From: CADEED01 sp041395625
GTDB lineage: Bacteria > Pseudomonadota > Gammaproteobacteria > Steroidobacterales > Steroidobacteraceae
DNA length: 64,000 nt
Assembly: GCA_041395625.1 (NCBI GenBank)
Contig: JAWLAE010000001.1
Location: 62,001 to 126,000 of the forward strand
Reading direction: 5' to 3'
In this document: positions 33,575 through 42,204 of the stretch, one piece after another
Numbering within the stretch: the first letter of the stretch is position 1
Layout: each line of letters begins with the position of its first letter
The notes under the pieces: generated by a model
Seen by the model: only the letters and a program-made list of their open reading frames with translations
Told to the model about the DNA's origin: nothing
The model's database searches: none
Program-made: the position numbers and the translations under genes

Positions 33575-35629
33575 CTACAGCAGTGGCACCAGCAACAACG
33601 CGACGATGTTGATGATCTTGATCAACGGGTTGATCGCGGGACCTGCGGTGTCCTTGTACGGATCGCCCACCGTGTCACCCGTGACCGCTGCTTTGTGCGC
33701 CTCAGAGCCCTTGCCGCCGAAGTTGCCTTCTTCGATGTACTTCTTGGCATTGTCCCAGGCACCACCGCCGGTGCACATGGAGATGGCGACAAAGAGACCC
33801 GTGACGATCGTGCCGATCAGGAGGCCGCCTAGTGCACGAATCCCGGCGCCGGGGCCCATCAGAGTGTTCATGCCAAGCGCAATGACCACCGGCACGAGGA
33901 TGGGCAGCAGTGATGGCACGATCATCTCCTTGATCGCGGCCTTCGTCAGCAGATCGACCGCCTTCGAATACTCGGGCTTGGCCGTGCCTTCCATGATGCC
34001 CTTGATCTCACGAAACTGGCGCCGCACTTCGGTCACCACCGAGCCGGCCGCGCGGCCAACTGCTTCCATCGCCATTGCGGCGAACAGGTAAGGGATGAGG
34101 CCACCGATGAAGAGCCCGATGATCACTGCCGGATCGTCCAGCCGGAAGCTCTCGACCAGTTTGCCGGCACCTAACAAGCCGGCATCTTCCAGCTTGTGGG
34201 TGAAGTCGGCGAACAGTACCAGCGCGGCGAGACCGGCGGAGCCGATCGCGTAGCCCTTGGTGACTGCCTTGGTAGTGTTGCCCACTGCATCCAGCGGATC
34301 GGTGATATCGCGGATCTTGGCCGGCAGCTCGGCCATCTCGGCGATGCCGCCAGCGTTGTCCGTGATCGGGCCGTAGGCGTCGAGCGCCACGATCATACCG
34401 GTGAGCGACAGCATCGCGGTCGCGGCAATGGCAATCCCGTACAGACCACCCAGCGTGTAGGCGGCCCAGATCGCGGCGCACACCGACAGCACGGGCAGGG
34501 CAGTCGATTTCATCGACACGCCGAGTCCGGCAATGATGTTGGTCGCGTGGCCGGTCTGCGATGCAGCCGCCACCTTGCGTACCGGGCTGTACTCGGTCGC
34601 CGTGTAGTACTCGGTGATCACGATCATGGCGGCGGTGAGTGCTAGCCCGACCATCGCGCAGCCGAACAGGGCGCCTTGCAACTCCGCCGGCATCAGGTCC
34701 TGCGTAATGAACCAGAACGCTACCGCCGCGATCACGGCCGATACGGCGACACCGCGATACAGTGCGTTCATGATCTTGCCGCCTTCCTTGACGTTGACGA
34801 AGAACGTACCGACGATCGAGGCAATGATCGAGGCGGCGCCGAGCGCCAGCGGATAGACGATGGCGTTCGTGCCGATATCGGTCATCATCAGGCCACCTAA
34901 CAACATGGTGGCGACGATCGTGACCGCATAGGTCTCGAACAGGTCGGCCGCCATGCCGGCGCAGTCGCCGACATTGTCACCGACGTTGTCAGCGATCACC
35001 GCCGGATTGCGCGGATCGTCCTCGGGGATGCCGGCTTCGACTTTGCCGACGAGATCCGCGCCGACGTCCGCACCTTTGGTGAAGATGCCGCCACCGAGAC
35101 GCGCGAAGATCGAGATCAGCGAGCCGCCAAAGGCGAGGCCCACCAAAGAACGCAGCGCTTCCTTCTCGCCCACCTGCGGGACCATCAGCAGGTAGTAGAG
35201 CGCCACCCCGAGGAGACCCAGGCCCACGACCAGCATGCCGGTGATGGCACCGCCGCGGAACGCGACGGCGAGCGCTGCATTGAGGCCGTTGTTAGCTGCC
35301 TGGGTGGTCCGTACGTTGGCGCGCACCGAGATGTTCATGCCGATGTAGCCCGCGAGGCCCGAGAGGATCGCGCCGACCGCAAAGCCCCCTGCGGTGGCCC
35401 CACCCAACGCCAACCACAACAACACCACCAGCACGACGCCGACGATACCGATCGTCGTGTACTGCCGGTTCAGATAGGCCTTGGCGCCTGCCTGAATAGC
35501 GGCCGCGATCTCCTGCATCCGCGCATTGCCAGCCGGCAGCTTGAGAATCGCGATGGTCGCGAATACGCCGTACAAAACGGCGACCACGCCGGCGGCAACC
35601 GCCAGCCACAGCCACGTTGTGGCATCCAT
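33575..35629 (-). CDS. hppA: Membrane-bound proton-translocating pyrophosphatase, K+-independent type
   Basis: 684 residues, about 16 membrane helices. PPi site: GADVGADLVGKVEAGIPEDD, DNVGDNVGDCAGMAADLFE and DAYGPITDNAGGIAEM, and the C-terminal DTVGDPYKDTAGPAINPLIK. The K+ determinant motif reads GNTTKAVTKG, with Lys where K+-dependent enzymes have Ala, so it is K+-independent. Hydrolyses cytoplasmic PPi and pumps H+ across the inner membrane. ATG preceded by AGGGGAA. Downstream of the PPi-dependent phosphofructokinase on the same strand, with its own leader. Confidence 0.96.
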   Translation of the reverse strand: MDATTWLWLAVAAGVVAVLYGVFATIAILKLPAGNARMQEIAAAIQAGAKAYLNRQYTTIGIVGVVLVVLLWLALGGATAGGFAVGAILSGLAGYIGMNISVRANVRTTQAANNGLNAALAVAFRGGAITGMLVVGLGLLGVALYYLLMVPQVGEKEALRSLVGLAFGGSLISIFARLGGGIFTKGADVGADLVGKVEAGIPEDDPRNPAVIADNVGDNVGDCAGMAADLFETYAVTIVATMLLGGLMMTDIGTNAIVYPLALGAASIIASIVGTFFVNVKEGGKIMNALYRGVAVSAVIAAVAFWFITQDLMPAELQGALFGCAMVGLALTAAMIVITEYYTATEYSPVRKVAAASQTGHATNIIAGLGVSMKSTALPVLSVCAAIWAAYTLGGLYGIAIAATAMLSLTGMIVALDAYGPITDNAGGIAEMAELPAKIRDITDPLDAVGNTTKAVTKGYAIGSAGLAALVLFADFTHKLEDAGLLGAGKLVESFRLDDPAVIIGLFIGGLIPYLFAAMAMEAVGRAAGSVVTEVRRQFREIKGIMEGTAKPEYSKAVDLLTKAAIKEMIVPSLLPILVPVVIALGMNTLMGPGAGIRALGGLLIGTIVTGLFVAISMCTGGGAWDNAKKYIEEGNFGGKGSEAHKAAVTGDTVGDPYKDTAGPAINPLIKIINIVALLLVPLL

Positions 35630-35702
35630 AAGGTTCCCCTTGGAAATCAGTAAGTTAGTAATTCTTGCGGCGGCACCCGCCGGCCCCCCATAAGGGGCGC
35701 GA

Positions 35703-35733
35703 ACTATACCAAGGCCTGAGCAAAACCGTCCAA
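35703..35733 (-). promoter_or_regulatory. Possible promoter of hppA
   Basis: On the minus strand TTGGAC (complement of 35728-35733) and TATAGT (complement of 35703-35708) are separated by 19 bp, slightly long for sigma-70. A leader of about 70 bases would follow, containing GC-rich inverted repeats around 35673-35700. It lies after the pfp stop, so hppA may be expressed independently. Confidence 0.4.
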
Positions 35734-35743
35734 TCTGCAGACG

Positions 35744-37039
35744 TTATGGTCTAAAGCCGGTCTTGAGTTTCTTGGGCACCGCCACACCCTTGATGGTGAC
35801 GTACTGCGGCAGACCGTTCTTGTAGGGCGGGTAGTCCTCACCGACGATCAAAGGCTCGAGATAGGTGCGGCATTTGGCTGTGATCCCGAAGCCATCCGCA
35901 GTGATGAAATTGCGCGGAACCTTCTTTTCCTTGTTGGCCACCTCCGCGAGTGCGACCCGCCCAATGGTCCATTTGTAGGGCTTGGAGGACTGCCGCACGA
36001 TCGTAGGCATTACCGCATTGTGGCCGGCCAGCGCGAGTTCTACGGCCGCCTTGCCCATCGCGTAGGCCTGAAGGACGTCCGTCTTCGATGCGATATGTCG
36101 TGCGGCACGTTGCAGATAATCGGCCACCGCCCAGTGATATTTGTACCCATGGGCTTCGCGGACCATGTTGGCCACCACGGGCCCCACGCCGCCCAGCTGC
36201 GTGTGCCCGAAGGCATCCTTGGTGCCGGCATCGGCCAGGAATGTGCCGTCGGCATCGGCCGCGCCCTCCGAGACCACCACGACGCAATAGCCGTTACGCT
36301 CGACCGACTCCTTGACCCGCGCCAGGAACCTGGGCTTGTGGAAGGCGATTTCGGGGAACAGGATGATCTGCGGCGCATCATTGCTGCTCTGGCCCGCGAG
36401 GCCGCCTGCAGCCGCGATCCAGCCAGCATGGCGACCCATTACCTCCAGCACGAATACTTTGGTTGACGTGCGCGCCATCGAGGCCACATCGAGCGCCGCC
36501 TCGCGCGTCGACACCGCGACGTACTTGGCAACCGAGCCAAAGCCCGGGCAGCAGTCCGTATGCGGCAGATCGTTGTCGACCGTCTTGGGTACCCCGATGC
36601 AGGTGATGTGATACCCCATCTGCTCGCCCAGCTGGGCCACCTTGTTGGCGGTATCCATCGAGTCGTTGCCGCCGTTGTAGAAGAAATAGCCAATGTTATG
36701 TGCCTTGAAAACCTCGATCAGGCGCTCGTACTTGGCGCGGTCCTGGTTGATGTCCTTGAGCTTGTAGCGTGCCGAGCCAAACGCGCCGGCTGGCGTATAG
36801 CGCAGGCCCTTGATCGTGGCGCGGCTCTCCTTGCTGACATCGATGAGGTCCTCGGTCAGCGCGCCGACGATCCCGTGCCGGCCAGCCAGAACATTGCGGA
36901 TGTGCTTCGACCGCATCGCTGTCTCGATGACGCCGGCGGCCGAGGCGTTGATGACCGCCGAGACGCCTCCCGATTGAGCATAAAACGCGTTCATGGGCCG
37001 GGCGCGTTGCGGTCGGCGGGCTTTTTTTGGGCTGGGCAT
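35744..37039 (-). CDS. pfp: Pyrophosphate-dependent 6-phosphofructokinase
   Basis: 431 residues, ATG preceded by AAAGGA. PFK fold: AFYAQSGGVSAVINASAAGVIETA, then YNGGNDSMDTANKV (GGND in place of the GGDG of ATP enzymes, the sign of PPi use), GVPKTVDNDLPHTD (catalytic region with PKTVDND), VLEVMGRHAGWIAAAGGLA. Catalyses the reversible phosphorylation of fructose 6-phosphate with PPi in the cytoplasm. The neighbour hppA also turns over PPi, so the pair probably balances PPi use between glycolysis and proton pumping. Confidence 0.93.
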   Translation of the reverse strand: MPSPKKARRPQRARPMNAFYAQSGGVSAVINASAAGVIETAMRSKHIRNVLAGRHGIVGALTEDLIDVSKESRATIKGLRYTPAGAFGSARYKLKDINQDRAKYERLIEVFKAHNIGYFFYNGGNDSMDTANKVAQLGEQMGYHITCIGVPKTVDNDLPHTDCCPGFGSVAKYVAVSTREAALDVASMARTSTKVFVLEVMGRHAGWIAAAGGLAGQSSNDAPQIILFPEIAFHKPRFLARVKESVERNGYCVVVVSEGAADADGTFLADAGTKDAFGHTQLGGVGPVVANMVREAHGYKYHWAVADYLQRAARHIASKTDVLQAYAMGKAAVELALAGHNAVMPTIVRQSSKPYKWTIGRVALAEVANKEKKVPRNFITADGFGITAKCRTYLEPLIVGEDYPPYKNGLPQYVTIKGVAVPKKLKTGFRP

Positions 37040-37176
37040 GGCAGGTCCTTTGGTTTGCCGGTACGGGAGATCCGGGCGAGAGAATAGCGCAGCTGGGCGC
37101 GGGTCGTTTGACCTGCCCGAATCGTCCCGGTACTGTGCGCCCCTTCCTGGGGTCCGGTCTCAACTACCTAAGCGTT

Positions 37177-37827
37177 ATGCGACTCGTTCTTCTCGGCGCG
37201 CCCGGCTCTGGCAAGGGCACGCAGTCTCAACGGCTGATCGAGCACTTCGGAATTCCGCAGATCTCGACGGGGGATCTGCTGCGCGCAGCTGTCAAGGCGG
37301 GAACCCCGTTGGGGCTCGCTGCCAAGGCGATCATGGACGCCGGCAAGCTGGTCGACGACCGCACCATGCTTGGGATCATTCGCGAACGACTGGCGCAGCC
37401 GGACGCCGCCGATGGGTTCATCCTCGACGGATTCCCACGCACCTTGGCGCAAGCAGAGGCGTTGCAGAAGTTGCTGCAGGAACTCGGCACGCCACTGTCC
37501 GCCGTAGTGCTGCTCGAGGTCGATTACCAGGTGCTCGTGAAGCGCATCTCCGGCCGGCGTACTTGCCAGGATTGCGGCCGGATATTCAATATCCACACGG
37601 CGCCGCCATCCGATCCGCCGCCTTGCCACGGGCGTTGCACGACGCCCAAGCTGATACAGCGAGCCGACGACACGGAGGCGACCGTGAGCAAGCGCCTGCA
37701 GGTGTATGACGACCAGACGCGGCCGTTGGCGGACTTCTATCTGCAGCGCGGTCTGTTGCGGACCATCGATGGCGACGGCGATCCCGAGGTCGTCACCCGC
37801 CGACTGATCAGCGCGCTCGAGGGTTGA
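37177..37827 (+). CDS. adk: Adenylate kinase with a zinc-finger-type lid
   Basis: 216 residues (E. coli 214). P-loop LLGAPGSGKGTQ, STGDLLRAAVKAG, DGFPRT. The LID domain carries four cysteines in the order C-x2-C-x16-C-x3-C (starting TCQDCGRIF, ending PPPCHGRC), a pattern that binds zinc in many bacterial adenylate kinases, unlike E. coli Adk. Converts AMP + ATP to 2 ADP. Divergent from pfp across 137 bp and convergent with rnd. Confidence 0.96.
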   Translation: MRLVLLGAPGSGKGTQSQRLIEHFGIPQISTGDLLRAAVKAGTPLGLAAKAIMDAGKLVDDRTMLGIIRERLAQPDAADGFILDGFPRTLAQAEALQKLLQELGTPLSAVVLLEVDYQVLVKRISGRRTCQDCGRIFNIHTAPPSDPPPCHGRCTTPKLIQRADDTEATVSKRLQVYDDQTRPLADFYLQRGLLRTIDGDGDPEVVTRRLISALEG

Positions 37828-37850
37828 CGATACGCCGGGCGGGCCTGCGC

Positions 37851-38936
37851 TCAGTCTGTGCCCAGCGCAGCTAACAACCGAGAGCCGATGACCGCGCGAC
37901 GCCAGCCCGTGAGTGGTTGCGCGTCCTCGTCACCGCGCGCCACTTGTTCGAGGTCGCGTCGCGTCGCCAGCACCTCACTGGCGAGGTTGAGTTCTGCGGC
38001 GGCCGTGTTGGTAATCGCAGCCAGCTGCTTCACCGCCGCCGCCAGGACCGGATCGGGGCGTTGACGTTTGGGTAGCGGGGGTGGCGGTGTGTCGATCTCG
38101 CTGGCTGCGATCATCGCTAACAACTCCGCGCCGCTGTGGCGCACGACGTTCTCCGGCATCTCGGGTACGGTGCGCAGTGCCGGGAGGGAGCGCGGCACCC
38201 GCACGACGATCTCCCGCAGCACCGTATCGGCCAGGATCCAGCCACGGGGCCGATTGCGATCGATGGCCCGCTGCTCGCGCCAGGCAGCGAGTTCCCGTGC
38301 CAGTGCTGTGCGCCCCGGATCGAGACCGGTCAGGCCCTTCAGGCGTCGCCACGCATCCTCGGGATTGACAGTTAGTTGGCTGGCGTCGGCAAGCGGCCGC
38401 AGCTCTTCGACGAGCCATGCGAGTCGGCCGGCTTGGTCGAGTTGCGCCATGAGCTCGGCCCGCAGGGGCAGGAGGTGCCGCACGTCGTCGAGCGCGTACT
38501 CGATTTGTTCCGGCGACAGCGGCCGACGCGACCAATCGGTGCGAGTATGCGCCTTGGCGAGCTCGACTCCGAGTATGCGACGCGCCAACTCTGCATAGCC
38601 AACCTGCGGGGGGTAGCCTGCCAGGGCCGCTGCCACCTGCGTGTCGAACACGGGGCCAACAAGTCCGGTCGTTGGCAACAGCACTTCGAGGTCCTGGCGC
38701 GCCGCATGCAGCACCTTGACCTGCTGCGACGCGCCGAGTACCGGCAGCAGCGGCTCGAGCGCGCCGGTCGCCAACGGGTCGATGCAGGTGGCGTGCTCGC
38801 GCGTCGCTACCTGTATCAGACAAAGTTCGGCGCGGTAGGTGCGCTCCCGCAGGAATTCCGTGTCGAGTGCGATCGCATCCTGCGAGGCGAGGCGGTGGGC
38901 GAGCGTGGTGAGGTCATCGAGCGTGTGGATGATCAA
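37851..38936 (-). CDS. rnd: Ribonuclease D
   Basis: 361 residues (E. coli 375) from TTG 38936, preferred to ATG 38987 because AAGGAA lies 5 bases before it and the product then starts at the domain boundary (IIHTLDDLTTLA). DEDD 3'-5' exonuclease: ALDTEFLRERTY (D, E), HAARQDLEVL (D) and YALDDVRHLL (Y-x3-D). Two C-terminal HRDC-like helical domains follow. Trims tRNA and other stable RNA 3' ends in the cytoplasm. Confidence 0.94.
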   Translation of the reverse strand: MIIHTLDDLTTLAHRLASQDAIALDTEFLRERTYRAELCLIQVATREHATCIDPLATGALEPLLPVLGASQQVKVLHAARQDLEVLLPTTGLVGPVFDTQVAAALAGYPPQVGYAELARRILGVELAKAHTRTDWSRRPLSPEQIEYALDDVRHLLPLRAELMAQLDQAGRLAWLVEELRPLADASQLTVNPEDAWRRLKGLTGLDPGRTALARELAAWREQRAIDRNRPRGWILADTVLREIVVRVPRSLPALRTVPEMPENVVRHSGAELLAMIAASEIDTPPPPLPKRQRPDPVLAAAVKQLAAITNTAAAELNLASEVLATRRDLEQVARGDEDAQPLTGWRRAVIGSRLLAALGTD

Positions 38937-39014
38937 GCGGTTCCTTCGAGCGCGCTGCGGCAGCCGACGTGTACAATTCCGCCACATTAGCTGAAGCAGC
39001 GTCGTCAGTCGAAA

Positions 39015-39560
39015 GTGCCGGGCCCGGTGATCCCCTTAATCAAGCTGTTCGTCGAGATCGCCCTGTTTCGCCGCGGCCCCGATGCTGTGCCCGCCGGGTC
39101 GCAAGTCCTGTGGCTGACGATCGGCCTGTACGTGGCGCTGACGCTCGTGCTGCAGTTCCTGCTGCCCTCACGCATACCCAATCTCATGTTGCAGCTGCCG
39201 GTGGGGGTCGCTTTCACGCTCGGCTGGTATGGGTTGTTGCTGTATCTCGCCAATCGCCCGGAACGCTTCCTGCAGACTGCGACCGCGGTATTCGGCTTGC
39301 AGCTCGTACTGCGGCCCTTGTTAGCACCGGTCGACTGGCTGTGGCCGCAGCTCGCCAAGGACAGCCCGCTCGTGATCGTCGTGGCCGGGTTCGCATTGCT
39401 ATTGCTGGGGTGGTCGCTGGCGGTCAACGCGCGCATCGTCCGCGCGGCACTCGAGTGCACACCCGTGGCGGCGGCGGGGCTGGTGTTGGCTGAGTTCCTG
39501 ACTTCGCAGGTGCTGTTCCTCGCCATGATCGGCCCGCCACCGGAAGCCGCGGTACCCTGA
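39015..39560 (+). CDS. Inner-membrane protein of unknown function
   Basis: 181 residues, GTG start at 39015 (a GTG at 39027 is possible). About four to five hydrophobic helices: VLWLTIGLYVALTLVLQFLL, LPVGVAFTLGWYGLLLYLA, AVFGLQLVLRPLLAPV, LVIVVAGFALLLLGWSLAV and PVAAAGLVLAEFLTSQVLFLAMI. Its TGA overlaps the ATG of mpl (TGATG region), so it is co-expressed with peptidoglycan recycling. No family recognised. Confidence 0.7.
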   Translation: MPGPVIPLIKLFVEIALFRRGPDAVPAGSQVLWLTIGLYVALTLVLQFLLPSRIPNLMLQLPVGVAFTLGWYGLLLYLANRPERFLQTATAVFGLQLVLRPLLAPVDWLWPQLAKDSPLVIVVAGFALLLLGWSLAVNARIVRAALECTPVAAAGLVLAEFLTSQVLFLAMIGPPPEAAVP

Positions 39561-40945
39561 TGCACGTTCACATCCTCGGTGTGTGCGGCACGTTCATGGG
39601 CGGCATCGCCGCGATCGCGCGCGCGGCTGGCCATCGTGTGACCGGCTCGGACAAGAACGTGTATCCGCCGATGAGCACGCAGTTGCAGGCGCTCGGCATC
39701 GACCTCACGGACGGCTATGAGGCAGCGCAGCTCGATCCGGCACCAGATGTCGTGCTCGTCGGCAATGCGTTGACGCGTGGTTTGCCGGTGATCGAAGCGC
39801 TGCTCGAGCGCTCGATACCGTACACGAGCGGGCCGGATTGGTTGGCACGCGAGGTGCTGCGCGACCGCTGGGTGCTGGCGGTGGCTGGCACACATGGCAA
39901 GACGACAACTACCTCGATCCTCGCGTGGATCCTCGAATACGCCAATCTTGCGCCGGGCTTTCTGATCGGCGGCGTGCCGGGAAATTTCGCCAGCAGCGCG
40001 CGCTTGGGCGGCGCGCCGTTCTTCGTGATTGAAGCGGATGAATACGACACGGCGTTCTTCGACAAGCGCGCCAAGTTCGTGCACTACCGGCCGCGCACGG
40101 TGATCCTCAACAACCTGGAGTTCGATCACGCCGATATCTATCCGGATCTCGGTTCGATCGAGCGCCAGTTCCACCATCTGGTGCGCATCGTGCCGGGCGG
40201 CGGCCGCATCGTGCACAACGCTGCCGACCGGCATCTCGATGCGGTGCTGGCGATGGGGTGCTGGACACCGCGTGAGGGTTTTGCCCGCGATACGTCGCAC
40301 GGTGCGATGTGGTCGTTAGTCGTGCCCGCGGGGGGCGACTACTCGAGGTTCGACGTGTTCCAGCGAGGCAGGCCGGTAGGAACGGTGGAGTGGCAGATGA
40401 TGGGCGCACACAATGCCGAGAACGCGCTCGCAGCGATTGCCGCAGCTCACCACGCCGGCGTGCCGACTGGCAGCGCGATCGAGGCACTGGTGCACTTCAA
40501 GGGCATCCGCCGGCGCATGGAGCTGCGCGGCGTCGCAGCGGGCGTCAAGGTGTACGACGACTTCGCGCATCACCCCACTGCAATCGCCACGACGCTCGAT
40601 GGTCTGCGGCGCCGGGTCGGTGCCGAACGCATCATCGCCGTGCTCGAACCGCGCTCCGCGACGATGCGCCTCGGCGTGCACGGCGCTACGCTCGCGCCGT
40701 CGCTCGCTGCTGCCGACGAGGTCTGGTTGTTCGCGCCGCCCGATCTGGGCTGGGACGCGGCCGGCGTCGTGCGTGGAGTGGGCGAGCGTGGCCACCTGGC
40801 AAACGATGTGGACACCTTGGCGGCGAGCCTGGCGCAGCGCTTGCGCCCGCACGATCATGTGCTGATCATGTCGAACGGCGGCTTCGGCGGTCTGCACGGC
40901 AAGTTGCTGGCAGCGCTCGAGGCGCGCGAACGACGGTCGGTGTGA
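39560..40945 (+). CDS. mpl: UDP-N-acetylmuramate:L-alanyl-gamma-D-glutamyl-meso-diaminopimelate ligase
   Basis: 461 residues (E. coli 457). Mur ligase: HILGVCGTFMGGIAAIARAAGH (N-terminal Rossmann), AVAGTHGKTTTTSILAWIL (ATP P-loop), FVIEADEYDTAFFDKRAKF, NNLEFDHADIYPDL and VYDDFAHHPTAI. Mpl reattaches recycled tripeptide to UDP-MurNAc in the cytoplasm; the GTFMGG start and EADEYD block distinguish it from MurC. Overlaps ubiX by one stop/start (TGATG). Confidence 0.95.
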   Translation: MHVHILGVCGTFMGGIAAIARAAGHRVTGSDKNVYPPMSTQLQALGIDLTDGYEAAQLDPAPDVVLVGNALTRGLPVIEALLERSIPYTSGPDWLAREVLRDRWVLAVAGTHGKTTTTSILAWILEYANLAPGFLIGGVPGNFASSARLGGAPFFVIEADEYDTAFFDKRAKFVHYRPRTVILNNLEFDHADIYPDLGSIERQFHHLVRIVPGGGRIVHNAADRHLDAVLAMGCWTPREGFARDTSHGAMWSLVVPAGGDYSRFDVFQRGRPVGTVEWQMMGAHNAENALAAIAAAHHAGVPTGSAIEALVHFKGIRRRMELRGVAAGVKVYDDFAHHPTAIATTLDGLRRRVGAERIIAVLEPRSATMRLGVHGATLAPSLAAADEVWLFAPPDLGWDAAGVVRGVGERGHLANDVDTLAASLAQRLRPHDHVLIMSNGGFGGLHGKLLAALEARERRSV

Positions 40946-41601
40946 TGAGCCAGCAACCCAGACAGGATTTCCGCCAGCGCGCCGTCTCGGTCGGCATGAC
41001 CGGTGCGTCGGGAGCGCAGTATGGGCTCAGGCTGATCGAGTCGTTAGTGGCGGCCGATCGCGAAGTATTGGTCATGCTCACCAAGACCGCACAAATCGTG
41101 CTGGGGTCGGAGACCGACTGCAAGCTGCCTGGTCGCGCGGTCGAGGCCACACGTTTCCTCACTCAATACACACGCGCGCGCGACGGTCAGTTGCGCGTTT
41201 TGGGCGAGGAAGAATGGACCTCACCGGTGGCCAGCGGCTCCGGGTCGCCGCTCTCCATGGTGGTCTGCCCCTGCAGCATGGCCACGCTGTCGGCCATCGC
41301 GCATGGCGCCAGCGAGAATCTGCTCGAGCGTGCCGCCGATGTGGTGCTCAAGGAGAGCGGCAAGCTGATCATCGTGCCGCGCGAAACACCCTTCTCGGCC
41401 ATCCACCTCGAGAACATGCTGCAGCTCGCACGGCTGGGCTGCGTCATCCTGCCGGCCAATCCTGGCTTCTACAATCGTCCGACGCGGGTCGAGGAGTTGG
41501 TCGACTTCATCGTCGCCCGCGTGCTCGACCAGCTCAGCATCGCCAATGACTTGATGCCGCGCTGGGGGCTCGCGCAGGGTGGCACAGAGCTGGCCGGTTA
41601 A
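40945..41601 (+). CDS. ubiX: Flavin prenyltransferase
   Basis: 218 residues from ATG 40945. Flavoprotein fold with SVGMTGASGAQYGLRLIESL, VVCPCSMATLSAIAHGASENLLERAADVVLKESGKLIIVPRETPFSAIHLENMLQLA and ANPGFYNRP. Makes prenylated FMN from reduced FMN and dimethylallyl phosphate, the cofactor required by UbiD (gene at 27884). E. coli UbiX is 189 residues; this one has about 15 extra N-terminal residues and an insertion before VASGSGSPLS. Overlaps mpl. Confidence 0.95.
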   Translation: MSQQPRQDFRQRAVSVGMTGASGAQYGLRLIESLVAADREVLVMLTKTAQIVLGSETDCKLPGRAVEATRFLTQYTRARDGQLRVLGEEEWTSPVASGSGSPLSMVVCPCSMATLSAIAHGASENLLERAADVVLKESGKLIIVPRETPFSAIHLENMLQLARLGCVILPANPGFYNRPTRVEELVDFIVARVLDQLSIANDLMPRWGLAQGGTELAG

Positions 41602-41610
41602 CTGGCAGCA

Positions 41611-42204
41611 ATGACCGACACGGCGCAGATTCCGCTGTTTCCGCTCAATGTAGTGTTGTTTCCTGGTGGACCGTTGCCACTCAGGATTTTCGAGACGCGC
41701 TACACCGACATGGTGCGACACTGTATGCGCGAGCAGTCAGCGTTCGGCGTCGTACTGATACGCTCCGGTGGCGAGGCCGGCGCAGTCGCGAAGACAGCGG
41801 AGATCGGTACGACCGCAAGGATCGTCGATTTCAGCCAGCTGCCCGACAATCTGCTGGGTATTACCTGCGTGGGCGAGCGGAAGTTCCGCGTGCTGACGCG
41901 TTGGCGCGAGTCCGATGGACTCAACAAGGCACAGGTGCAGTGGCTGGCGCCGGAGCCGGCGATTGCTTTGCCGCCTGATACGCGCCACTTGTCGGCCATA
42001 CTGCGTAAAGTGCTGCCCGAACTGGACGAGGTCTACCAGCACGTCGAGAAACACTTCGAGGATTCCGCCTGGGTCGGCGCGCGCATCACAGAACTGATTC
42101 CACTCGAACTCAACGACAAGCAGGCGCTGCTCGAGCTGAATGACCCGCTGGAACGCTTGCAACGCCTCGCACCGATGATCAAGCGGCCCGACGAGCTGGT
42201 GTAA
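41611..42204 (+). CDS. Lon N-terminal-domain (LON substrate-binding) protein
   Basis: 197 residues. Only the N-terminal domain of Lon protease: QIPLFPLNVVLFPGGPLPLRIFETRYTDMVRHCM, FGVVLIRSG, GTTARIVDFSQLPDNLLGITCVGERKFRVL. There is no AAA or protease part. Such stand-alone proteins are common in proteobacteria and may bind proteins, but the function is unproven. 9 bp after ubiX; the last 26 bp overlap the 3' end of the convergent CPBP gene. Confidence 0.9.
   Translation: MTDTAQIPLFPLNVVLFPGGPLPLRIFETRYTDMVRHCMREQSAFGVVLIRSGGEAGAVAKTAEIGTTARIVDFSQLPDNLLGITCVGERKFRVLTRWRESDGLNKAQVQWLAPEPAIALPPDTRHLSAILRKVLPELDEVYQHVEKHFEDSAWVGARITELIPLELNDKQALLELNDPLERLQRLAPMIKRPDELV

Noticed and set aside
33609..33625. 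TTGAT...ATCAA pair in the hppA 3' region
   Set aside because: The spacer is 7 bases, not 4, and it is inside hppA coding sequence.
37019..37028. T-run that looks like a terminator
   Set aside because: It is the run of Lys codons (PKKARR) at the start of the phosphofructokinase gene and has no hairpin before it.
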